Below are positions 52,634-61,374 of a stretch of DNA of 64,000 nt, piece after piece (position 1 is the first letter of the stretch; each line of letters starts with the position of its first letter). Source of the stretch: an uncultured Coprococcus sp. (GTDB lineage Bacteria > Bacillota > Clostridia > Lachnospirales > Lachnospiraceae); the NCBI GenBank assembly GCA_934247115.1, contig CAKQIY010000004.1:1-64000 (forward strand), read 5' to 3'. The position numbers and the translations under genes are program-made. Below the pieces are notes generated by a model that ran no database searches, was not told the origin of the DNA, and saw nothing but the letters and a program-made list of their open reading frames with translations.

Positions 52634-54427
52634 ATGGGAATAAGAGAGATGGGCGTGTATATGGCACAGAATGTACCGGTGATCATGGAAAAAGCGGAGA
52701 TTATAGGAGAATCCCCTTTGGGTAATATTATGGGTGATGCGATATATGTCACGAATTGCAGTGAGGTGTGCTGGCGGAGTTCTGATCTTTCGTCAGGGAG
52801 CTATGTGGAGACTCTGAGAAAATATGCAGAATCGAAAAAAGAAATTCCAAGACTGGTTTTTCTGGCCTGCGATGATATCAGGCTTGCAAAAAAATGTGCG
52901 GCCATACTTGCACTGTTCAGAATGGAATATGGTTCTGAAGCGGGCGGGCATATTATGGATGATGCCGATGATTATGATTTTTATGACGATTATGATGATG
53001 AGATGTCAGATGATGGAGCATGTAAACCTGATTGTTACGGAGTGAATATGTCGGCGGGGATTTTCCCGGAAAATGGTCCGTATCACAGTTATATCCCTTT
53101 AACACTCACGGGTGATTCCGCTCCCAATGTTGTTTTCTATAACGTGGAGGGGGATAAGGATCTTGGCATCAAGCTGCAGGCTATAGATATGAGTAATGCC
53201 CGGTTTATCATGATCTGTATAGGCAGAGAACACTGCGCTGATTCCTGGGTTCTGGATATGAGGAGACGATATCATGCGGATGTCATAAGTATATCAGAGC
53301 CAGAAAATATATATTATGAGCGGCTTGCAGAGGCACTTTTGTCAGAGTCCGGGGCAATGCTTGGGGATGGTATTACTATCATGCAGGTGGTACAGCGGTG
53401 CCGGCTTCGATTCGGAAAAGAATGGAATGAGGAGAATCTGTATTGGGTGATAGATCAGGCCTTGAAGCGGGCTGAAAATAGAAAAAAGAAAGACGGGACA
53501 GAACAGACAGTTATGGGCATGCACGATTTTGTAGAGCTGGGTATGGATGGACAGAATGCATACGGGAGACTGCTATCCATGACCGGGCTGGATAGTGTAA
53601 AGCATACAGTTCTGGAGTGGCGGGCAGTGTGTATGGAAGCTGTGGAGAACAGGGCTTTGCAGGAAATGCATAAAAATATGCTGTTCGTTGGAAAAGCAGG
53701 AACAGGAAAGACGACAACTGCCAGACTGATTGCAGAGATAATGGCTGAATGTGGGATCAGTAATGGCGTATTCTGTGAATGCAGCAGATCAGATCTTATA
53801 GGCAAATACCTGGGACATACAGCACCCAGGGTGGCGGCAAAGTTTGAAGCTGCACGAAATGGCGTGCTGTTTGTGGATGAGGCCGGATTCTTTGTGAAGA
53901 ACAGGGAGGATAATTTCCTTGATGAGGCGGTGAAGGAATTTGTGAGGTATATGGAACTCTATCCTGATGTGATGGTCATATTTGCCCTGTATGACAGTGA
54001 GGTGGAGAATTTTCTTGCTCTGGATGAAGGAATCAGGTCAAGGATATCAGAGATCGTGACATTTGCGGATTATTCTGTTGATGAACTGTGGCAGATAGAG
54101 GAGAGAATGCTTGAGGAACGGGGCTATGAGCTGGATGCCAGGTGTAAAAAGGAGTTCTGTGGATATATGGCAGGCAGGTTGAAGAAGAAAGACTTTGGAA
54201 ATGCGAGAGAGGCGCGAAAACTGGCAGAAGCGTGTATCAGAGCGGTCAGTGTAAGACATATGAATGAAAGAGCAGGTAATAATGAGACTGACAGACGTAT
54301 AACGAGGAAGGATATGGCAGAGACGGTAAGGCGGCTGAAGCAAAGCAGTACAGCTGCTGCAGAGCAGGATGTGAACAGACAGATAGGCTTTGTCGTTCAC
54401 TCACAGAATAATGTAGTGGGGCGTTGA
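52634..54427 (+). CDS. CbxX/CfxQ-type AAA ATPase
   Basis: The product is 597 residues from the ATG at 52634, with CAGGTG six bases upstream. The AAA core starts with LSMTGLDSVKHTVLEW near residue 314, Walker A GKAGTGKTT at 353-361, the segment LIGKYLGHTA, Walker B VLFVDEAGFF near 411-420 and an Arg-finger-like RSRISEI near 468. A helical C-terminal part (about 490-597) has the CbxX-like lid. The N-terminal 300 residues are not recognised and include a strongly acidic D/Y stretch (108-127). CbxX-type ATPases remodel proteins as rings. It is the first gene of a four-gene cassette. Confidence 0.85.
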   Translation: MGIREMGVYMAQNVPVIMEKAEIIGESPLGNIMGDAIYVTNCSEVCWRSSDLSSGSYVETLRKYAESKKEIPRLVFLACDDIRLAKKCAAILALFRMEYGSEAGGHIMDDADDYDFYDDYDDEMSDDGACKPDCYGVNMSAGIFPENGPYHSYIPLTLTGDSAPNVVFYNVEGDKDLGIKLQAIDMSNARFIMICIGREHCADSWVLDMRRRYHADVISISEPENIYYERLAEALLSESGAMLGDGITIMQVVQRCRLRFGKEWNEENLYWVIDQALKRAENRKKKDGTEQTVMGMHDFVELGMDGQNAYGRLLSMTGLDSVKHTVLEWRAVCMEAVENRALQEMHKNMLFVGKAGTGKTTTARLIAEIMAECGISNGVFCECSRSDLIGKYLGHTAPRVAAKFEAARNGVLFVDEAGFFVKNREDNFLDEAVKEFVRYMELYPDVMVIFALYDSEVENFLALDEGIRSRISEIVTFADYSVDELWQIEERMLEERGYELDARCKKEFCGYMAGRLKKKDFGNAREARKLAEACIRAVSVRHMNERAGNNETDRRITRKDMAETVRRLKQSSTAAAEQDVNRQIGFVVHSQNNVVGR

Positions 54428-54481
54428 TAAATATTCAGACATTTGATGAAACAGACATCCAATGAAAAGGAGGAATGAAAT

Positions 54482-56026
54482 ATGGGTATATGTTCATTAG
54501 TGATGAGCAGACAGACAAGAACCGATGAATATGCGGAGGACACCACAATATATGTATATAAAATTCTTAAAAAGCTGAGGGAGAAAGTGACAGATATAAA
54601 AGAACCCTGCATAGAGGGAAAATTCCCACTTGAAAGGAGCTCTGCTGATATGACTCATGTTATGACTGGAGACATGACGCAGCCGGAGGAATACATACAG
54701 TATCAGATACCTGCGGTTATGGCCGCATTTATAAAGGGAGATACAGACTGGCTGAAGGCGTATGGATCACGTGCAGATCTGCTGGAAGGTGCTGACAAGG
54801 GGACTGTATATGTGGATGATAGCATATATGATCACTCACGTATCATATATGCCCTGTGGGCAAGACTTTTGTGGCTGGAGCCTGACAGTGATGTGAGAAC
54901 AGATTTTTTTAAGCTGATAGCCAGCCAGTACAGTGCAGCAGGGCAGAGGAAAAGGACAGCTATGCTCAGCTTCTTTGCAGATACATTGGTGAGTATACCA
55001 TATATTGATCAAAAGGAGGCTGCAGCTGATATGTTCAGAGTTGTCCTTCCGGAGCTTTATAACGGATGGGTGGTACATGGCGAATTCATACAGGGACTGC
55101 CTTTCAATATGGTATTTGCAAAGGAGGCTCTGGCATACAGCAAAGCAGGAAGTAATGCAGGGGTTGAGAACGTGAAGAAGAGTGTTGAGGCCATGATAGG
55201 ACGATGTGCGATCGGTTATGATAAGAGTCTTCCATATTGCATACGCACATCCCTGAGACGAAATTTTATGCTCACGGATGAAGCATCAGGCAGTGAGGAG
55301 ATCATGCCGGATGATGATTATGTCAGACAGATAAGGGCGCTGCATACAGAAAATGCATTGGGAAAATATGATAGAGCGCTGATCAGTCTGTTTGAATCTG
55401 AATTATGGCAGCTTGATGATCAGATCAGACCAGAGCATTATGTGTCAGTATTAAATAAGCTGTGGTCTGATATAGAAGGGGGAGCACTTGGCAGTGATGG
55501 GGACACGGAGAAAAAGAATGACATATATATCGCGATAATCAAGAAGGAGCTGAAGAAACTGGACAAAGATGGCATAGATGTCAGAGAGATGTATATGAAA
55601 AATTATATTGGGGCAGATATGAAGAGGTTTATGTTCTACAGAAATGAACTCACAGACAAAAGTGATCCGGTTATTGGGATAAATTCTTTAAAAAGAATAG
55701 GAATACCGGAGGATGTGGAGAAGAAAAATAATGCGGATGTATTTGACATGAATGCGACAGATGAAAAAGTGATAAGACGGAACAGGGTGATCCTGGACAT
55801 CTGGAGAAAATGTGATATCAGGATACAACAGGATAACAGGCTTTATGAATATCAGAAAGAGCTTGTGACAAGATGTTCGGAGGAGACCCTTCTGGCTGCA
55901 GCGGAGTGCGGAATATTTCCAAAGAGGATAAGACATCTTCTTGTAGAATGGGCCGTTGAGAGGAATTGCTGGGATGTTGTTCCGGTGCTTATATGGATTG
56001 AGAGAGGATGCATAGATGAGAACTGA
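54482..56026 (+). CDS. Cassette protein of unknown function, helical
   Basis: The 514-residue protein has no membrane segment or signal peptide and is predicted as mainly helical and acidic, with several YxxxL and LLxxE patterns. I recognise no domain. AAAGGAGG precedes the ATG. The preceding ATPase gene ends 54 bp upstream, and its stop overlaps the following VWA gene by 11 bp, which implies coupled translation. It may serve as the adaptor or substrate part of the module, but that is inference only. Confidence 0.7.
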   Translation: MGICSLVMSRQTRTDEYAEDTTIYVYKILKKLREKVTDIKEPCIEGKFPLERSSADMTHVMTGDMTQPEEYIQYQIPAVMAAFIKGDTDWLKAYGSRADLLEGADKGTVYVDDSIYDHSRIIYALWARLLWLEPDSDVRTDFFKLIASQYSAAGQRKRTAMLSFFADTLVSIPYIDQKEAAADMFRVVLPELYNGWVVHGEFIQGLPFNMVFAKEALAYSKAGSNAGVENVKKSVEAMIGRCAIGYDKSLPYCIRTSLRRNFMLTDEASGSEEIMPDDDYVRQIRALHTENALGKYDRALISLFESELWQLDDQIRPEHYVSVLNKLWSDIEGGALGSDGDTEKKNDIYIAIIKKELKKLDKDGIDVREMYMKNYIGADMKRFMFYRNELTDKSDPVIGINSLKRIGIPEDVEKKNNADVFDMNATDEKVIRRNRVILDIWRKCDIRIQQDNRLYEYQKELVTRCSEETLLAAAECGIFPKRIRHLLVEWAVERNCWDVVPVLIWIERGCIDEN

Positions 56027-57467
56027 GTTGATTGTTCAGGACCTGAAGGGGATCACTGAGATAAAAAAAGACAGGAAAAACAGGAGCATTGTTGCTGCAG
56101 AACGTTTATTGGTCCAGATGAAACAGAAGATTGTAAGAAAATATCCAATCGTAAGTTATGTACTGCATTACATGGAGTTTATACCAGTGGAGGAGGATAT
56201 ATATCTGGAGACGGATGGCCAGAATATATTTTATTCGCCACGCAAGGTACTGGAAGTGGCAAAACGCCGGCATATGGAGGAGCTTGAGTATCGATGTATG
56301 CATATCCTGGCTCATGGTATGCTTGGTCACTTTGAACTCGCTGTGCGATATGAAAAAAGCAGTGTGATGCATACACTTATGGACCTTGAGGTATACAAAT
56401 TTCTGAACAGGCTGGGAACAACCTGTGATCAGAAGGTTACATTTCTTGGAATGGCATATATGATTAGACTGCTTGGGGATAACAGAGGTCTCATGCCTAT
56501 ATACAGAGAAACAGTGCAGTCGCCAACAAAAAAGAAGGATATTCTGAGATGCAGAACGAAACTGATCATTGATGATCACAAAGTCTGGTATAGAAACAGG
56601 AAATTCAGATACATGATAGATATTCCTGACCAGGGCAGCTGCCATCCGGTATCTGGAGATGATGAAAAAAAGAACCGCATGGATGCTGGCAGAATGTGGG
56701 CATATATAAGGCGGAGAATGTTTGGCAGATCACAGATGGATATGCAGGAGCTATATGAAGTTTTAAGAGACAGCAGATCAGGGCGTAGTGTGAATTATGG
56801 CTGCAGCACAGGTGATGAGGAACATGTGGTTAAGGCTGTGGACAGAACAACGTTGAATTATTCGGGAATTTTAAAAAAGTTCCTGAAAAACAGAGAAAAG
56901 AGCATTGAGGATGTGGAGAGCATAGATAAGAGCATGTATGCATGGGGGCTTGACACATATGGTGATGTAGCATTTGTAGAGCCATGTCCGGAGTCTGATA
57001 TAAAGAAGCTTGATACAGTGGTGCTGGCGATAGACACAAGTGGAAGTTGTTCCGGCGAAGTTATGGAGAGATTCGTAGCGGAGACAAAGAAGCTATTTAA
57101 ACAATTGAAAGGGGCCTGGTTTGGGAAATTTGTAGTCCTGCAGTGTGATGCAGATATCAAGAAGGCAGATGTATATAAGAATATTTCAGAACTTCCGGGA
57201 GTACAGGAACTTGAGGATGGGATGACGATGTATGGCTTTGGAGGAACAAGCTTTATGCCGGTATTTGATTATGTTGATGAACTGGTGGCATCCGGTGAGA
57301 ACATAGACTGCCTTATATATCTTACTGATGGATATGGTGATTATCCTGATAGGAAGAATAGAACTTATGAGACATTTTTTGTTTTGGACAGAGTGGATGA
57401 CGATATGGAATATGATGAAGATGATTTCATTCCGGAGTGGATAAATAAGGTGTATCTTACGGCCTGA
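56016..57467 (+). CDS. VWA domain protein (DUF2201-like N-terminal region)
   Basis: The 483-residue protein ends in a von Willebrand A-like domain (about 332-480). Its metal-binding MIDAS has DTSGS at 340-344, a Thr in GFGGTS near 411 and LTDGYGD near 436. The first 200 residues resemble the metallopeptidase-like DUF2201 N-terminal domain, with MHILAHGMLGH near 95-105 where relatives have a zinc-binding HExxH-type motif, so it is probably inactive. It overlaps the preceding gene by 11 bp. VWA proteins commonly pair with MoxR ATPases, and the next gene encodes one. Confidence 0.85.
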   Translation: MRTELIVQDLKGITEIKKDRKNRSIVAAERLLVQMKQKIVRKYPIVSYVLHYMEFIPVEEDIYLETDGQNIFYSPRKVLEVAKRRHMEELEYRCMHILAHGMLGHFELAVRYEKSSVMHTLMDLEVYKFLNRLGTTCDQKVTFLGMAYMIRLLGDNRGLMPIYRETVQSPTKKKDILRCRTKLIIDDHKVWYRNRKFRYMIDIPDQGSCHPVSGDDEKKNRMDAGRMWAYIRRRMFGRSQMDMQELYEVLRDSRSGRSVNYGCSTGDEEHVVKAVDRTTLNYSGILKKFLKNREKSIEDVESIDKSMYAWGLDTYGDVAFVEPCPESDIKKLDTVVLAIDTSGSCSGEVMERFVAETKKLFKQLKGAWFGKFVVLQCDADIKKADVYKNISELPGVQELEDGMTMYGFGGTSFMPVFDYVDELVASGENIDCLIYLTDGYGDYPDRKNRTYETFFVLDRVDDDMEYDEDDFIPEWINKVYLTA

Positions 57468-57527
57468 GACCATATCTTATGGCTGCTGTAAAACAGATTG
57501 CATTTCAAGTGAAAGGGGAATTGAATT

Positions 57528-59024
57528 ATGGATGATTATGAATACAGTATACAGGAAGCAAAGAAAGAGATTAAGAACAGTGTAATGGTATATTTGAGCA
57601 GGAAAGAAAATGGTGAATATGTCCTTGATGCGGAGAAAAAGAATCCTTTTTATGTGGTTGGAATGCCGGGAATAGGCAAGACAGAGATGGCAAAACAGAT
57701 AGCAGAAGAACTTGAAATAGGCTTTTTTGCCACATCGCTCACGCATCATACGAGAAATTCCATACTTGGCCTTCCTGTGATCACTTCAGTTGGTGGCTAT
57801 AGAAGCACTGAATATACCATGCCAGATATAATTGCACAGATAGAGAAGCGCTGTGCTGCAGGGGAGACGGAGGGAATATTGCTGATAGATGAATTTGCGT
57901 CCATGAGTGAAGCACTTGTGGCTCCTATGCTTGCGTTCTTACAGAATAAGTGTATTGGGGATCACAGACTTCCAGACGGATGGATTATGATATTGTGCAG
58001 CAATCCGCCTGAATACAATGAGACAGCCCGGGAGTTTGATGCTGCGGTTATGGACAGAGTCAGGTATATGAAGATAACATACAGGCTTGATGATTTTCTT
58101 GCCTATGCGGAGATGGTGCATTTACACAGACATATAATAGATTTTATCAGACACAATCCATCGTCAGCTTATAGATGCACGGGTGATGGTGGGGACAGAG
58201 AGATCGTGACCGCAAGAAGCTGGGAAAATCTATCACAGTGCATATACGGATATGAGAGGCTTGGAGAGAAAATAAGCGAAAGACTTGTATATCAGTTTAT
58301 CAAATCCAGGACTATTGCAAATGAATTCTACAGATATTATATTCTTGCAGGATCTGCGCTTGACCATACAGATCTGGATAATATAGAGAGTGGGAAGGAT
58401 CTGCATAAGTATATAGCTCTGGCAGAAGGGTTTACATTTGATAAGAAATGGGAGCTTGTGAGACTGCTGCGGGAGAGACTTGGGCAGGAAAATGCTGCTG
58501 TGTATAAGAAATCATGTGGTATAGATTATATGAGAAAGCTGTGGAGAAGATGGAGTAAGGCAATTCCAGTCGGGAGTGAGTGCAGCTTTTGTATGTTAGG
58601 GCAGGAGTGCTATGGAGCACTGAAGGAACTGGTATCATCCAAACAGGTGACAAATGATGAGTCTGAGGTTGTGCTCCCTGAGTTTAAACAGATTAGTGAT
58701 GAGCTTATTTCATACTTTTTGTGGGAACTGGAGAATGCAGATATAGCTTCGTTTGAAAATCAGGAAGTGCTGAAAAAGATGGAAAAATTTATAAACGTAC
58801 ATGATGAAAGCAACAATAGAATAATGTCCCAGAATGCGGTTCATATAGAAAATGCAATCCGTTTCGTCTCAGGTATAGAAAGCGGGGCTTTGAGGGAGAG
58901 CTTTATAAGGGAGTTAAATAAGGACAGAGGAATACTGTACACTCTGACCAGAAATGACTGTCCGGAGTATACAGCTGCCATGGGAGAGCTCCTGGGAGTG
59001 AAGGATGAATTACTTGTATCGTGA
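57528..59024 (+). CDS. MoxR-like AAA ATPase
   Basis: The 498-residue protein has Walker A GMPGIGKT at 45-52, the MoxR-type pore segment near 75-95, Walker B ILLIDEFA at 117-124 and sensor-1 Asn in CSNPPEYN near 159. The Arg-finger region is AVMDRVRYMK near 173. The C-terminal half is helical with a CSFCMLGQEC Cys group and no further domain recognised. MoxR ATPases act as chaperones for VWA proteins. GAAAGGGG precedes the ATG. Its end overlaps the convergent WYL gene by 15 bp. Confidence 0.85.
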   Translation: MDDYEYSIQEAKKEIKNSVMVYLSRKENGEYVLDAEKKNPFYVVGMPGIGKTEMAKQIAEELEIGFFATSLTHHTRNSILGLPVITSVGGYRSTEYTMPDIIAQIEKRCAAGETEGILLIDEFASMSEALVAPMLAFLQNKCIGDHRLPDGWIMILCSNPPEYNETAREFDAAVMDRVRYMKITYRLDDFLAYAEMVHLHRHIIDFIRHNPSSAYRCTGDGGDREIVTARSWENLSQCIYGYERLGEKISERLVYQFIKSRTIANEFYRYYILAGSALDHTDLDNIESGKDLHKYIALAEGFTFDKKWELVRLLRERLGQENAAVYKKSCGIDYMRKLWRRWSKAIPVGSECSFCMLGQECYGALKELVSSKQVTNDESEVVLPEFKQISDELISYFLWELENADIASFENQEVLKKMEKFINVHDESNNRIMSQNAVHIENAIRFVSGIESGALRESFIRELNKDRGILYTLTRNDCPEYTAAMGELLGVKDELLVS

Positions 59025-60305
59025 CAGTCCGCGGCTGGTATCCTCCTTTATAATATCGATGGCCTCCTGAGGATAGGTGATGAGTACATTTTCAATGTGC
59101 TGCTTTGCCCACAGAATGGTTCCCGGTATGGAGTGGTGAAGATGGACGGAATACCAGATCTCTCCCATGTCTCTGAGCTCATTTACTGTATGCCCCAGAT
59201 GTGGGATCACATCGGCATCTGTAGCAGGCCTTATAGTTATATCTCTTCCAAAAGTGTCCAGGAGTGTGTTGACGGGGTTTAAATTCCTGTTTTCGAGGAC
59301 AAGCATTGTTATATCAGATTTTTCACCTGAATACATGACAGGATGACTCTTGGTATATTCCAGTGCCGAGAACTTCCTGCGGAATTCAAGGACATCATTA
59401 TCTACAGGGACAGGTTTTCTACTAAGAGTATCTAAAAATGGCCTCATTTCTATGATACGATCTATTCTATAAGAGATGATATCATCGGGGCTGACCGATT
59501 TATCTGTGTGAGCTGCAAGATAATAAAAGCCATTTGCCTCAAATGTGGCAACCGGATCGATTCTCTGCCATTTAGGCATGCCGTTCTGGGTAGTCCGGGT
59601 TGGTGTGAGCATGAATTTCTCATTTGAAAGAGGTCTGGAAGAGATGGTGTATTTTCCGTAATTGATCTCCAGCTGTATTTCTTCGTTCATATAATTTAGC
59701 AGGCTGGCAATGTTGCCTAAAAGTTTCGTGGAATGCTCGTCCATAAGAAGCCCTGATGAAATTGACTTTGAGCTGCATGCCTGCCTGAACAGGTTGGAGG
59801 TTGTGATACCCTTCATTTTTCTCTGCAGGGCGGAAATGTCATATGCAGAGAAATATGGGTTAGTCTGAACACTGCTCAGCAGCATAAAAAGATCCTGGGC
59901 AGACAGCGTGGGTTCATATGCATAGAATGCTTTGGCGTTTCTGGAGGTTTCGTCATTTACATATGTGTCCTCATACTCGGAAGCTTCAATATATATTCGC
60001 TTGCTGCGTGTGGAGGATGGGGAGAGATAATATTTGCTTATCCTGCCACCGTAGATCTTATTGAAAAAAGATGAGAAAACAGGGTCGTTGGAGAACGACC
60101 AGAGTTCATCTATATGCTTCCTTATGGTAACACATGATGTGTTATTCTTTACAGCGGTGAGACAATCTAATTCCACTGCGATCTGCTGTATGGATAAAGG
60201 CATGTCAGCAGAGGAACTGCTGTGCAGGATTCCCACCAGAACTGCCTTTAAATTGCTGTTGATATCCGGATTTTTATTTTCTCTTTTGCCACATGCTGAA
60301 TTCAT
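59010..60305 (-). CDS. WYL domain transcriptional regulator
   Basis: The 431-residue protein has an N-terminal winged-helix segment (about 17-75) and a WYL domain around 245-300, with NGFYYLAAHTD where the signature Trp-Tyr-Leu is normally found; here it is FYYL. The C-terminal WCX-like extension is present. WYL regulators bind nucleic acid or nucleotide ligands and often sit next to defence genes. GGAGG precedes the ATG on the minus strand. It is convergent with the AAA/VWA cassette and divergent from the phosphatase gene, so it may control either. Confidence 0.88.
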   Translation of the reverse strand: MNSACGKRENKNPDINSNLKAVLVGILHSSSSADMPLSIQQIAVELDCLTAVKNNTSCVTIRKHIDELWSFSNDPVFSSFFNKIYGGRISKYYLSPSSTRSKRIYIEASEYEDTYVNDETSRNAKAFYAYEPTLSAQDLFMLLSSVQTNPYFSAYDISALQRKMKGITTSNLFRQACSSKSISSGLLMDEHSTKLLGNIASLLNYMNEEIQLEINYGKYTISSRPLSNEKFMLTPTRTTQNGMPKWQRIDPVATFEANGFYYLAAHTDKSVSPDDIISYRIDRIIEMRPFLDTLSRKPVPVDNDVLEFRRKFSALEYTKSHPVMYSGEKSDITMLVLENRNLNPVNTLLDTFGRDITIRPATDADVIPHLGHTVNELRDMGEIWYSVHLHHSIPGTILWAKQHIENVLITYPQEAIDIIKEDTSRGLSRYK

Positions 60306-60344
60306 AAAGATCCTCCAAATGTTAGTGAATGAAATAGTAAGTTA

Positions 60345-60374
60345 ATTATAACCCAGTTGGAAATGAAATCTCAA
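60345..60374 (-). promoter_or_regulatory. Promoter of the WYL regulator gene
   Basis: On the minus strand, TTGAGA (60369-60374) is followed by an 18-bp spacer and TATAAT (60345-60350), about 40 bp before the start. Confidence 0.65.
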
Positions 60375-60377
60375 CTG
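60354..60377. promoter_or_regulatory. Inverted repeat in the WYL/phosphatase divergent promoter
   Basis: CAGTTG at 60354-60359 and CAACTG at 60372-60377 form a 24-bp inverted repeat overlapping the -35 box and spacer of the WYL promoter. It is a likely operator, possibly for the WYL protein itself. Confidence 0.45.
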
Positions 60378-60402
60378 TGGAATATTCAGGGAGCGTGATA
60401 AA

Positions 60403-61050
60403 ATGAGCATATATGTAACATCTGATATACATGGTATGTATGGAAAATTCATAAAAATGCTGGAAACAATAAATATAGGTGAAGATGATACGCTGTATGT
60501 GCTGGGGGATATGGTAGACAGGGGACCACACCCGGTCAGGGTCATACAGAAGATAATGAGTATGAAAAATGTAAAAACGATCCTGGGAAATCATGACAGC
60601 GGAGCCATAGGAACTCTGCGCTTTCTGGCTGCTAATGAGAGCATTGAGGGCTGTTCAGTTACAGAGAGGGAGTTCCAGACGCTTAGTCATCAGGAGAAAA
60701 CTGCAGTGATCGACTTCCTGTCCGGGCTTCCGTTATATTATGATATTACAGTGAATGATAAGCGGTATATTCTTGTCCATGGCGGCCTTGGCAATTTTGC
60801 TCCGTGCAAAGCGATGGATGAATATAGCGTTGACGAGCTGGTGTGGACCAGACCGGATTACAGCAGGCCATATTATGATGATGTGACTGTTGTATGTGGA
60901 CATACACCGACCCAGCTCATAGAGGAGAATGACAGGCCGGGTTATATCATGAGAAAAAATAATTATATAGCTGTAGACTGTGGTGCCTGTTTTAAAGGGG
61001 GAAGACTGGCGGCAATCTGTCTTGATACGGGTGAGGAATTTTATGTCTGA
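60403..61050 (+). CDS. PPP-type metallophosphoesterase (protein phosphatase-like)
   Basis: The 215-residue protein has the calcineurin-like motifs in order: DIHGMYGKF near residue 8, GDMVDRGPHPV near 36, GNHDSGA near 66, HGGLGN near 125 and a VCGHTPT near 165. This arrangement is that of bacterial PrpA/PrpE or ApaH-like phosphatases, which act on phosphoproteins or dinucleoside tetraphosphates. GGGAG precedes the ATG. It is divergent from the WYL gene, and a phosphatase near an AAA/VWA module recalls signalling modules such as TerY-P; that link is inference. Confidence 0.9.
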   Translation: MSIYVTSDIHGMYGKFIKMLETINIGEDDTLYVLGDMVDRGPHPVRVIQKIMSMKNVKTILGNHDSGAIGTLRFLAANESIEGCSVTEREFQTLSHQEKTAVIDFLSGLPLYYDITVNDKRYILVHGGLGNFAPCKAMDEYSVDELVWTRPDYSRPYYDDVTVVCGHTPTQLIEENDRPGYIMRKNNYIAVDCGACFKGGRLAAICLDTGEEFYV

Positions 61051-61077
61051 TGTGTCTAAACTTGATGTGAAAAATTC

Positions 61078-61106
61078 TTGCAAGAGATGTAAAGGTAGGG
61101 TATAAT
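61078..61106 (+). promoter_or_regulatory. Promoter of the 6S-like RNA
   Basis: TTGCAA at 61078-61083, a 17-bp spacer and a perfect TATAAT at 61101-61106. Confidence 0.85.
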
Positions 61107-61112
61107 GTGCTC

Positions 61113-61333
61113 ATAGCTGGGATGTATTAAGTCTCTTGTGATTTTGAACCTACATTTGAATAAACGGGATTCCTATATCATTGTTATTGAAGTCAAGCCT
61201 CGTTATATAAGTTCTAGTGGAAGGCAGATATACAATTGCGGTTGCCCACCTAGCTTTGCTAGGACTCAAAAGCAAGGGCGCATTTCAGTTTATTACACGA
61301 GATGAAGAAGCAGCATGTAAATGCTGCTTTTTC
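61113..61333 (+). ncRNA. ssrS: 6S RNA (likely ssrS)
   Basis: A strong promoter and a strong terminator (arms AGCAGCAT 61309-61316 and ATGCTGCT 61321-61328, then T residues) bound a 220-nt non-coding transcript. The ends pair (TCTCTTGTGA near 61132 with TTACACGAGA near 61293). A central bubble strand includes TTTTGAACCTACATTT near 61143, and the far hairpin pairs TATATC with GATATA. A hairpin CCTAGCTTTGCTAGG near 61249 and ACTCAAAAGC agree with my memory of Clostridia 6S RNAs. Size, fold and location fit 6S RNA, which binds sigma-A RNA polymerase. Confidence 0.75.
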
Positions 61334-61374
61334 TCTGTATGTGGATATATTTGCGGAGAAATGGAGACAGGGGA

